The notes beneath the pieces were generated by a model. The model had not been told where the DNA came from. It searched no databases and saw only the letters and a program-made list of their open reading frames with translations. From Cymodocea nodosa (Eukaryota; Streptophyta; Magnoliopsida; Alismatales; Cymodoceaceae): 64,000 nt of DNA. Where the stretch lies: positions 1,324,501-1,388,500 of the forward strand of contig CM072342.1 in the NCBI GenBank assembly GCA_036874045.1, read 5' to 3'. Positions 1 through 10,625 of this stretch are shown here, piece after piece. The position numbers and the translations under genes are program-made. The first letter of the stretch is position 1. Every line of letters begins with the position of its first letter.

Positions 1-3000
1 AGGTGGAAATTAAGAAGTCATGCTACCCACCACAAGGTAGGGTAAACATGCAGGTACTGTGGACACAACCTACAACGAAGTATTTTTGGTGTGAAGGCTG
101 AAGAAACATACCCATGCGTTGGCACGCCGAAACTAGCTTTAATGGCTTCATATATGTCAGCAACGTGAACACGAGATGTAAAACGTCTTGTCTCCCTCAC
201 CCTCTGGTAGGCTGATGGGGATTTAGATTTGATTATGGTATCTATGGCACTGAATGAAAATATATCTTTATTAGAGAAAAAAAATCACAATTAATTTATG
301 TAAGTGATGCCCAAACTTCCAAAATAAAAAAAACAGATAGCATGTACTGAATATTTTTCTACCAAATATTAGTCTAAGGAAGATTTCACCTCCAAAATAA
401 AGAGTTCTATTGATGTTTCATACCATATATTAGTCCATTTGGTTGCTTTAGAATAGAATATTTTTCCAGCAGCATATCAAGCACTTTATTTGGAATCTGC
501 TCAGATTTTCTTTGTTTAATTTTTTGTTTCTTTTGTTTTTACCATGTTCAACAACCTATGTATTTGGATGAAAACGAGGTTTACTCCACTGCTCTTGAAA
601 AAAAATCTAACAATACAAAATTTTTATTGATAAAGGAAAAAAATTACACGACCAATTCCACAGTAGTACGAAGACATTGATTATTGTTATTGTTGTCATA
701 TAACTTTTATTAAACTGAAAAAACATAAGCTTGCATTGATGTTATACATGTAAGCCACAAACCAAGTATATCAGGTAACAAAATGCTAATGTGTCTGCTG
801 AATTTTAAGCATTTTTACATGTAGAAATTCACAACTTATTTGAGACTTATTCTAAAGTAGATGTTTGGAGGTTAACCTTCTTCCTGGGCCATATATACCT
901 CCAAGACGAAACACATACACAGATATCCCCAGATGATGTCCTAAATTTAACCAATCTTGCTCAGCTATTACCCTTGCTTTGGCTGAATTGGTCAATGGAT
1001 TTGCTGGATAACTGCACTAGAAAAGGTGTAACATCATGGAACGGGAAATCAAGTTCATAAGAAATTGAATGTTATAATGCATAATAAGGTACAAACTCCT
1101 CAGTGACTAAAGCACCACCACAATCTCCATAAACACCTGAAAATCAAAGCAGTGGTTTTGGAATTCAGTTCCTAGACAAGGAAGGACACATAAGTGTAAA
1201 ATATAAGAATAGACAAGGATCATGAGATGCAGAAGAGAATTAGAAACTTTCTTCAGAAGACGACAGAGGTTTAGGAATAATGATTTTTGAAATATGGCAA
1301 ATTCCCAGCTTCTTTTTGTACTTGACATTTCAGCGGTTCAAACTTTAGTTCTTTTACAGCAAGTGTTTGTATCTGCCTTATATACTACAATGATCATTCA
1401 CTAAGCAGATGAAAGAAAAGATTCTAAAGTCACCTTGTAATGAAAACATCACAATTCAAATAAATAGTAAACTAAAAGAAACATGTACTAGCAGAATGCT
1501 GTCATACAGAGTGCAAAAGTAGTTGAATGTAGTAATAAGTTTTCATCACCAGATACTTACTAGTTGTTGACAAGTAGCACAACCACTTGAGACATCCACC
1601 ACCTAGTGCATTTTGCAGATCTTCAACTGAAGAGAGAAGCTGAAGAATATGCCATCAACAAAATAAGACAACTTGTGTCATAAACTCACTATGTGGGGTT
1701 GGCTACATGACAATGTACATGTCATACATTACGAATGCAACATCTTTGAAACTGCACGTGACAATATATTCAATGAAAAATGCATATAAAAATGAGCAAT
1801 CATCAAGAAAGCCAGAGAGTAATATAGTTTCTTGGTACATACAGGATCACCAATCTCTGGAAGAGGAGGGATAGAGACAAGAAGATGAGTTGCATGCTGC
1901 AAAGCACTCAAGTTTTCTAGTCTGCATTTATGAACTGCTACATAAAATCAAAAGAGATGCTCGAATATGAATCACAAATAATAAAAATATTTGACTGGTT
2001 TTGTGACTCAACTGTAACTTGATAAAATACTTCTTAACTAGACAACTAATTTATCTGTTAAGAATGTTATATAGAGAAATCACTGAGAATGAGTTGCGAC
2101 TAGCTTTGAAATGTTACAAAAACAAAAAAATTTCTCTGAATAAAAGAGCAAACCCATTGCACGAGGCTCCTACTTATTTAGGGTATGGGTAGAGTCAACT
2201 GTACACAACCTTACTATTATAAATAGAGAGACTACTTCTTAGAATTCAAACCCATAACCTTCAGGGCATAATGGAGTAACATTGCCATTGTGCCAAGGCT
2301 CAGCCTCTAGAAGAGTTCCTCTCCTAGGATAACTAAGTGTGGTTGCACTTGTGCCATTTATCTGTCCAATATTCTAACACATGGCTAGAAATGGCACATG
2401 CAACCTAAAATTTATGACTCTCAAGAGATGAAAAAGTTAATTGCAAGAATCATCCTTCTGTTAATAAGGGAAGAAACGAGATGGGCTGCATCGACAAAAT
2501 AAGCATTATTCAGGGATAAAATGAAGACAAAGACGAATCAGATATTCAATTGAAAAAAAAATAAAACAAAGGAAATATGGAAACGTATTTCTTAAAGTTT
2601 TGTATGATAGTTAAATTGTGATTCTAGATATCATTGATCGACAGATGCATATCAGGACCAGGCCTGTATGAAATTTTTGGTGGTCCTCACTCCAGACTGT
2701 GTACGAAACATGTACCTAGGAAAACGATAGTAAATCTTACCACATTATAAGTTATTACTTGTTAATATGCTATTCAATATGAGCAACCTGAAGTCAGATC
2801 CGCATAAACAAGCAACAGGCAGATAAGAGCCTACTTAACCATAAAGCTATAATTTTGGTAAACAAATTTTATATACCACTGAAATTGAGAAGCGTCGAGA
2901 TTTCAATAATACCCCTTCAAAGATTCATAAGAGCCAAAAAATGCGTGCAGAAAGAAGAGCTGACCTACTTTCATTTGCCCGAAAAAGTACGGCATGAAAT

Positions 3001-3611
3001 CCCATATCCTCCAGCTGTTTCTTCTTAGCTGGCTTCGTACAAGTTCCAGTTACTTCCCTGAAATAGAAATGGCACTATCAAATATCTCAAAAAATTGGAA
3101 ATCCTTTTCACGAATGTGATCCAACAAAATCAGCATCATGACATAATATCCAGCTTCAACCTAAACACGCAAAGTACGATAAGAAACTAATAATTAGAGA
3201 ATTCACGCGTCAATAAGTGCTATAAACTTCTCAAATTCATTTACATTCCATTAAATAAAACAGATCAAATCAAAACAAAAAAAGAACGCTCTCACTCTTA
3301 CAACACACGATTTCCATATCAACCTTGTGTTCGATAACCACGTCACCTCACATCGACCGATCAGAAAAGGGGAAAAACGAACGTAAAAACTCGTACCAGC
3401 CGCCTTCCCTCGTCAGCCTATGCGCAACGTATCGGCCGACGAACCCCATACCGAACACAAACATGCTGTTCCTCTTTCCATCCGCGTCACTCGATGATCG
3501 GGTGGAGGCAACAATGGCGTAGCTCCGAGCAATCTGGCGACGCTTGCGTCTGCGAAAATGGGGGAATCCGGTGGTAGCCGGAGGAGCAGAAGAAAGCGCG
3601 AGGTCTTGCAT
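1..3611 (-). CDS. NAD(P)-binding Rossmann-fold protein, plastid-type (3' end outside window)
   Basis: Seven exons can be joined in frame: 3611–3397, 3057–2969, 1916–1843, 1639–1561, 1136–1097, 1011–877 and 249–112. Together they give about 257 residues, and the C-terminus lies beyond the left edge. The first 45 or so residues are Ser/Arg-rich and look like a plastid transit peptide. A dinucleotide-binding glycine motif (GMGFVG, residues 54–59) follows. Further conserved blocks are WLCYLSTTSVYGDCGG, a YPANP/AKAR stretch, FRLGGIYGPGR and RVHVADIYEAI. These fit the extended-SDR/YeeZ-like family (resembling Arabidopsis At1g19690, from memory). The substrate is unknown. The 1136–1097 exon needs a GTTTGT donor, and the exon at 1916 needs the acceptor at TAG 1919–1917 to stay in frame. 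The start was chosen because it is the first Met before the transit-like segment. Confidence 0.88.
2151..2312 (-). repeat. tRNA-derived SINE in intron of the Rossmann gene
   Basis: Read on the minus strand, the piece begins with a tRNA-like head. It has a box-A-like TGGCAATGTTACTCC and a box-B-like GGGTTTGAATTC. It ends with the tail block GGAGCCTCGTGCAATGGG, which resembles the conserved 3' domain of several angiosperm SINE families. A second, diverged copy is at 57236–57385. No poly-A tail or clean target duplication was identified. Confidence 0.6.
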
Positions 3612-4703
3612 TTAATCGGCAGTGAACGGATCCGCTACAACGGTGTCCTTTTTGAAGATGATGAAATATTGCAGACCATCCGATATGCATCGGACGGACG
3701 ATTGTCTGGATCCGCTACAAGAATCCATTTAGAGGCTATAACATTACCCACCTCTTGGTATGTTCGGTTGAAAGATAATTAGGCCCGAAAGATATTGGGC
3801 TGGCACGTTTATCTCTTTATCCTTTTAAGCCCATTTAGGTTTAGTTGAAATTTGTACCGTTGCAGAATTATGAGTGTTGTTGCAGAAGAGATTTTTTCCA
3901 GTTTTTGGGAAAAATCTTTTTTTTTAAAAAAAAAAAAAACTGACATAGGACTTTACTCAACACGTCCCCTTATTTGCATTTCGTTGATATGTTTGTAAGT
4001 TTCTACATCGTGAAAAAAAATCCTAAACCGTGAACTTGCTTTGATATATGTTAAAATTTAATTTAAAGCTAATTTGTAACGATTGAAGTGTTTATCATCG
4101 TATAAATTAAAATTCTATCTTTTTTTAATCGAAGTGGAAGTTTGCTCAACAAATGATAATATCTGTCATCCTTGTAACACAAGGCTGTCTTCTTTTGATA
4201 TTAGCAATATTTTTTTGTATAGATTCGAACTTATTTCTTTTTCTCTTCATAGTTATTAGGAGACGAAAGAATGCCAACTCTGTTGATGATGTAACACATC
4301 ATTGTCTAAGTAGTATAAAAAGATGTAATTACATTACAAAAAGTTCCATTCATAACTTGCTTTGAATAAAATGAACAGTACGTGATACAATTTAACTCTC
4401 CTTTTTGCATGAATGGATATAATCATATCACAAATATAAAATACAATCATATCTTATAACCAGCCCGTTCTACATTCATATATTTCAGCACGATATATAG
4501 TTAATTCACACCTTTTCCTTGGTATACTTCATACATATATCACACATGCATGCGCTACAACCTATTCTATACATATGTGTCCTCTTTTCTTTAGCTAACG
4601 CATACAACACTTCTTACATACATATTTAAGCAGTACGTGATACATAAATATTTATAGTACATCATGTTTCTCAATCTACGCAGTGGATGGTGCAGCATAT
4701 TCC
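3612..4703. other. Intergenic: upstream of Rossmann gene, downstream of CIF-like gene
   Basis: No gene was recognised. The first 170 bases, next to the start of the Rossmann gene, presumably hold its 5' UTR and promoter. The rest is AT-rich with A/T runs around 3917–3940. Short open frames here (for example + strand 3558–3782) lack any family signature and overlap the real gene antisense. Confidence 0.5.
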
Positions 4704-6232
4704 TCAGTTGGGTATGAACTTGAAAGGAGGCTTCTCAAGGGCTGGGGCTGGGTCATAGCTTCCATAGTCATTGGTTTTGACCTTGAGAATTCTCGGATGA
4801 AAGACAGATATGGCCCTTTCTTTGTGAGAGAGCTTCCTTGTTTCCTGCCAAGCATTAATGGGCGCTGTTTCATTCAGAAGAAGGTCGAAATAAACAAGGA
4901 TCGTAAAAAAATTTTCTTTTAATTTGATGTGTTAATCTATTGCATTTGATTCAGAAGATCGACATTTATTTTCTAGGATCTGAGATGTCTATGTCGTCCC
5001 CCCCTGCTAATGGTTTATCATCATCTAGTAATCAAAAGAAAGCTGTCTTCAATTAAAGCTTAATTGGAATTAGACAGACCCTGCAGGAAGTAGATATCTT
5101 TTTCTTTCACAAAAGGTTTTGAGCAGATTTGATTACAAAAGGTGGGATACTGCATGAGAAGCTCAGGAGATAGGGTTTCTTGTTACTGTTCAGCAATGAT
5201 TTTGTTTCCATTGGAAGTGGAGTACAGGTAGGTTTGTCTTGCCTTTGGTCATGGCAAGATCTTCACAATCTAGCGACTATTATATAGACATAAACGTTCA
5301 TTGTAAAGCAAAAGTTGGTCTTCCACTCAAATGCGTAGAAAAAGAAGGATTTAAACTTACACAAATACACTGCGTACCATCGTCAAAAAAAATTGTATAA
5401 GCAATAGTAAAAAGCAAAGAAGAAGAAGTTATAATTGCACTCAGCTTGCTAATTTCTTACCCTCTCAAACAGCACTGGTTCTTCTTCTTTCGTCAGTTTT
5501 CTTGATGAACCTACAGGGAATTAACGTAAGTGCAGGTCCCAGGGAGAGACCAACAGAAACGTGAACTTATTATAAGAGAAGCCAATGGAGCCATATATGA
5601 GTGTACTTGCCAACTTTGTAATTATGCAATGGGATAAAATCATAATCCTGTGTGTGCACGAGGCAAAAGATGGTAAAATTTCTCATAAAAACGATCGATG
5701 GCGGGATATGTGCAATTAATTCACTTCATTAGAATGAATGCTACATGAAATTCATGACTTAGAAGGGACAATAAATATTGATTCTTGGAAGAACTACTGA
5801 AACAAAAACATACAAAAGAAAAAGAACGTCTGATCTTTTTCCTCATGCCGGACCAATTTCAATACACAGGTAAAATATGTGAATCATATGCTGTAACTTG
5901 CAAATACCGACTGATTCGTGAAAACTGAAGCATGATTGTTATGAACAAACGTAACATCTGAATAAATGAGATCGTTAATTACTATCAGACATCTATGCCC
6001 TTCGAAAATCAAGAAGCAGAAGAAGAAGATTTGGTATCAGGTAGAGGTCCTAGCTCCTGCACTACAACCCAGAGAATTAATTCTTCGGAACCAGAAGAGA
6101 TGTGAAAGATGAAACTCTCATGATAATGATAAACACACCTGCAGAAGAATCCAAACCCATGGAGGCCGTGAAGGCAACGAGAAACAAGAGAAGAACCAGC
6201 TCCTTCTTGAAACGCAAAGAACAACCCATCAT
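4704..6232 (-). CDS. CIF: CIF-family (Casparian strip integrity factor) sulfated peptide precursor
   Basis: There are two exons, 6232–6139 and 4864–4704, separated by a 1274-bp intron. They join in phase 1 to encode 84 residues. Residues 1–26 form a signal peptide with the core LVLLLFLVAFTASMG. The middle is a variable, charged propeptide. The C-terminal 21 residues run DYG…APALEKPPFKFIPN and end exactly at the stop. Known CIF peptides are 21-residue, Tyr-sulfated (the DY motif) and C-terminally released, end in PPFKLIPN, and signal through GSO1/SGN3-type LRR receptor kinases to police endodermal, embryonic or pollen-wall barriers. Here the usual Leu of the C-terminal box is Phe. The DY motif is intact, and the Pro residues of the middle are hydroxylation candidates. 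Two adjacent ATGs (6232, 6229) fit the signal peptide. A further in-frame ATG at 6340 would place 36 hydrophilic residues in front and is less likely. Which CIF paralogue this is cannot be decided here. Confidence 0.85.
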
Positions 6233-6524
6233 GCAGCAGACCCAGCCCTCCTCCTCCGAAGTTCCACCCCTTACCAACCTTTCTTCTGGAGAGAGGAAGC
6301 ACTGGTGCTTAATTCCTTGTTGAATTGTGTTGTACAGCAAACCGAATTAACTAATGCGCTTGGAATCCCAGTCAGACGCGCATATTTTTTTTTTAGCTGC
6401 AGCCTCATTGGTGTGTTAGCATAACAAAATGGTGTTGACGCATGGGATCGGAACACACAGACAAGCAATTTTTTTAGATGTGAGGATGGAAACTTACAAT
6501 GGTGGGAAGGTCACCGTCTCCTCG

Positions 6525-6542
6525 TCTTTATATTTATATAAA
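6525..6542 (-). promoter_or_regulatory. Possible TATA box of the CIF-like gene
   Basis: On the minus strand the sequence reads TATATAAATATAAAG about 300 bases upstream of the proposed start codon. It is the best TATA-like motif in the upstream region. No transcription start is known, so this is a position-based inference. Confidence 0.3.
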
Positions 6543-7594
6543 TGTGTTGTTGCTTGGTAGGACATGGCATTAATCTGCATGCCTCCCTTTCCATGCTTCT
6601 GGTGCTGAGATAATTAATCTTGATATCTGCCACTTGTTTAAATCTAGGGTTTTCTATGTACGGGAGACTGAACCTTGCATGGAGAGTACAAATTAATTAG
6701 GTTTCACCGTTCAAATTCGTAGGATTAATTATAAAAGAGAAGAATTGGGACACAAGGGAGCTAACAAAAGTCAATGGTGGACCACGCTAGGGTTCTGTGA
6801 ATCAGTGGGTTTTGTCCTTTTCTATAATGTTACGTTATTGTGTAGGACTTTCTTTTCTTAAGCATCTTATAAATTACGAAGTGAGAGAAGACTAACCGTG
6901 TTATCTATTATTAGTTTAGAGCAATGAGAAAGTTGTGCTGTGACAAGGCAAACTTGCACGAATTAATTATTGATGACTTATTGGCTTTCAATACTCTTGG
7001 CATTTATAATATAAGAAAATTGTGAATACATAGTTGTTTAGAAATGGTATATCAAATTTATTTTTAAAATATCATTTTACCCCTCCCATAAATTGTGCCG
7101 ATGTATCTCGTATCACCGTACGTCTACACGTCTAACGTCATAAAATGGTATATTTATTGAAATTGAATTCAATATATATCATTCTGAACATCTACCATAA
7201 AAAAGGGGGGCTCTTATAACATATACCAATAACAAAATAGTACGATTGTATATTTACTCTATTGTGAAAAATGAGATCTTATAATAAAAACATTAGCATT
7301 ATCAAAAGGCAAGAAGCAATATGACGGATTCATCTACTAGATGCGCCATGGCATTGGTCAAGATTATGGTGAGATCACATGGCATGGAAATTCAGCAATA
7401 TTCTATATCATCCATCCTTAAGCAAATGCATCCCAACACCACAAGCAACGCTGTGCATTGATCAGCCAATAATTAAGCAAACCAATTCCAAATTCCCATA
7501 GTCATGTCTATTGGGCAGCTGTTGGATGTCAATGTCTTTGATAAGCATAACATGTTATTTTATTAATTAATCATGTATTATCATATAATTTAAT

Positions 7595-7614
7595 TCTCTC
7601 TCTCTCTCTCTTTA

Positions 7615-7649
<35 letters not shown>

Positions 7650-7655
7650 TTATTT
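7595..7655. repeat. Compound (CT)n–(TCTA)n microsatellite
   Basis: A run of about eight CT units (7595–7611) is followed by about nine TCTA units and a few TTTA units. It is a likely length-polymorphic site. Confidence 0.9.
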
Positions 7656-9812
7656 ATATAGGATTGAGGTGAATGAAATGATAGTAGTTAGTAACCAACA
7701 TGAAAAATCAGTAAATGTATGTGTAGAAAGGCAAAAGGCTAAAGTAGGAGAAGCATGAAACAGCTTAGTGGATGTCTAGTGCCGTCCATCATAACTTCCA
7801 CCAAGGACGAGGGTGAAGGGTTGAAAGGAGGTAGTGGAGAATATATAAAGAGACGAAGCTGTACTAAAATGATCATTCATTTCCATAAGAAAAGTGGAAG
7901 AGAGTATTATATTTGGGGTTTATTTGTTGGGTGGTGGCTCCTTCGGATGCAAGCTTTATAAGGCAAGAGATCTTAGAGCTCATGCAATAATAAATGATGG
8001 TAACCATGGCCGTTTGGAAAACAATCAGATGTTGGTACGGTTGCCTTGTCATCTGCTGATGATTCATTTGTCTTTTTCATTTGATCAGCATGGGAGCGGA
8101 GAAGAACATGATTTGTTGCCATTATAAGAACTTCCTAAACTCCTATGCCTTTCTTTTTGATATTGTTGGTATTTTATAGGTAGTGATTTTATTTTTGACA
8201 GTACGTTCTTTTCAAATAAATTATTTTTATTTCATTGTAAAATCTTTACATAAGTTAAATTAACATGTTCAGACAAAATATCACATCAATAGACAAGACT
8301 TATATGACGCAAGATCTATCATTGATTATCGATTAATCTTAAGTTAAACTTTCAAATAGTATTAAAACAAGTTCGCATTGTAAGTTATTTATAAACACAG
8401 AAGGCAGAAAAAAGAGAGAAAGCAATAAGAACTCGCATGTTTATGAAATGCAAATTATTTGAAACCACCATTGCTTTCAAAGAAACGTATTACCGATATG
8501 ACTTGGAAAACACAAACCTGCTTAGGACAAAGATAGTGGAAGATGACTTTGGAGTTTTAGGTTGCTAATTCAGTTTATTTTCAATTCTTGCTTTTTTTTC
8601 AATTAAAAGTTCAATTCTTTTTTCTTTTCTTTTTTGCAATGTGTAAATTAATTTCCTAATTCAGTTTATTTGAAATTAGTATGTTTGTCACATGGTAGAA
8701 ATTTTACATGCATCTCATTAACAAGTATTCAAATTGTGAAAACTAGATAATATTTAGAATTTGAAGGTGTGCTACAAAGCTTGAGAATTTTCCTGTGGTG
8801 CCCATGATCCCTTTTTTGAAATCTTACAACAATCCCATTAAAAAAGATACCAATAATTTAGTTCTACGATTTTGTGCCTTTCGCCTTTTCCATTTGATAG
8901 TGTTTTGTTCAGATTGAAATCTAAAACTTTACATTCTTATTTTTCCTTCCGCAAGAACTTCGTTTAACTTTGAATGATAATCAATCAATTACAATAACTT
9001 AATTGGCAATACTGCAGTAATAAATAAAAAACTTTGATTGGCAATGAGAATGGACTACTACCGTCATTCAAAATTTATCACCTATTGCTACATTGTTGCC
9101 TTTTTCATTGTAAGGACAATGTTCCTCCAATAGAAAAAGACCTACCAAACCATGTCTTCTGTTCTCTCCTCTTCTTCTTCTTTTTCTTTTTCTTTTTCTA
9201 TCATATCTACATGAATTTTTTCAGTTTGCAGGGAAATTTCTATTTATTAGTGTACTAAAGTCTGCTCAGTTTGTCTTCAAAAGTTTTAGTACAAGAAATA
9301 CCTGAGCAAATCATCACGGTATAAGCTTTCCACCTTAATTAACAGTTGGTAGTGTAATTGACATGCTCATATTTTATATGACTGTTGAGGGAAGAAATTC
9401 TTAAATTTAAATCTAAATAAAGACATTATCAATATCAAAAAAAATCTTTTCCACCTTATTTTTTAAGAACCAATTATTCTAGGGAAATCAATTTCTAATG
9501 CATTTAGGATAATACAATAGTATTTAAATTAGGCAGCAGAGAGCAAGGCCAGTAGCAAACATTTTGATCTTTCAAAAATTTTTCGTTGATAAACTCAGAG
9601 ACAAAAAAGTCATTTTACATGTGGCTTACTAAATAGTCGTTAATAATCAACGCTAATAACTTAATTGATCAAACAATATTCATCATCCTTTTCAAGATTC
9701 AAATTTTAGAATATGCAAAAAAAAGCCACCATTATTAAAACAAATAATCGTTAATAAAAATCGAGAACAAGAATTTTTAATGTGACTTTCAAAACTTAAG
9801 AAATAACCAAGT

Positions 9813-9915
9813 AGGATGGTCCAATTAGATACTCATGGGGAGATCATTCCCACGAGGTTTCAGGTTCAAAACTCTTCACTTGTGGAAGTAGAAATTCTCC
9901 TGTTAAAAAAAAACT
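9813..9915 (+). repeat. Possible tRNA-related SINE fragment
   Basis: The sequence around TGGTCCAATTAGATAC (box-A-like) and CAGGTTCAAAACTC (box-B-like), about 35 bases apart and followed by CTCCTG and an A-run, resembles a decayed tRNA-derived SINE head. No second copy of this type was found in the window. Confidence 0.35.
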
Positions 9916-9998
9916 AAATTTGGCATGCTTCATTACTAAACTATACCCCAACCATAAAAATGCTGCAATTTAAATTTAAAACATTAAACAAACAAAAA

Positions 9999-10357
9999 AT
10001 TAAGAGTCCATTTGATAGTGACTATTTGAATTCAACATACAAAAATAAGCTAGTATTTTAAATCCAAGTGCAATAACCCAATTAACCAAAGGCAAAGTAC
10101 TCGTAAATCTTATTAAAATTTGGATTCTAGTGAACACTAAAATCATTACCACTATCAAACAAAATAAGCTAATGTTTTTCAAAAATACTGTAGAACTCAA
10201 CCTTTTTTCATTTAGCAATTTTAGTTCAAAAAAGAATAATATCTAGATGTGCGTATAAAAATGGCATATAACCAATATTTGACAATGATTATTGAAAAAC
10301 ATTAGTGTATTTCATACATTTGATCAAATAATTATTATCAAACACCTCTTAATTATA
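9999..10357. mobile_element. MITE, copy 1 of a two-copy family
   Basis: The ends are inverted repeats. The left end reads ATTAAGAGTCCATTTGATAG, and the reverse complement of the right end reads ATTAAGAGGTGTTTGATAAT. It has no coding capacity. Internal words (AAAATAAGCTA…TTTTAAA) and the right end (GATCAAATAATTATTA.CAAACAC) recur in the element at 38039–38290, so the two belong to one family, probably hAT-like. Confidence 0.55.
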
Positions 10358-10625
10358 TGATGAATCCAAATAATTGTAATTACCAAATAGACCTGCAAGT
10401 ATTTTTCTCCAACATTCCATTTTCATTTAAGAATATACTACTACATCCATGTTTAACTGCAGCACATAAGTTTTTATCTATGATGCGAAATTTTGCCCGA
10501 TACTTAGATAAAAGCAAGAAAAAACAAAAACAAAGCCAGAGACCATCACTAAGATACTACAAGGAAACACAGAAGAAAATAAAGAGCTCACTGTCTCAGT
10601 ATTAATAGTGCATAGCTTTCATGTT

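Larger units (their letters stand above)
6342..10625. other. Gene-free interval with microsatellites and small repeats
   Basis: No coding region with a recognisable family was found. The interval is AT-rich and holds a CT/TCTA microsatellite near 7.6 kb, a pyrimidine tract near 9.17 kb, a SINE-like piece near 9.85 kb and a MITE at 10.0–10.35 kb. Its left end is the presumed promoter of the CIF-like gene. Its right end is the 3' flank of the DnaJ gene. Confidence 0.5.

Noticed and set aside
2640..2680. TCAGGACCAGGCCTG resembling the miR166 signature
   Set aside because: There are several mismatches to the miRNA and no complementary arm within a few hundred bases. It sits inside an intron of the Rossmann gene.
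3558..3782. 74-codon plus-strand open frame
   Set aside because: It overlaps the first exon of the Rossmann gene antisense, has no family signature and low-complexity Arg/Ser content, and its terminal part is intergenic.
5461..5510. Exon-like block in the CIF intron (minus strand, reading SSRKLTKEEEPVLFER)
   Set aside because: It has good splice borders and would fit in frame after exon 1, but it ends in phase 0 while the mature-peptide exon needs phase 1. Including it would destroy the CIF C-terminus. It might be an alternative exon, but the two-exon model is sufficient.
7755..8127. Short plus-strand open frames in the gene-free interval
   Set aside because: They have no homology that I recognise, no supporting splice structure, and overlap in different frames as expected by chance.
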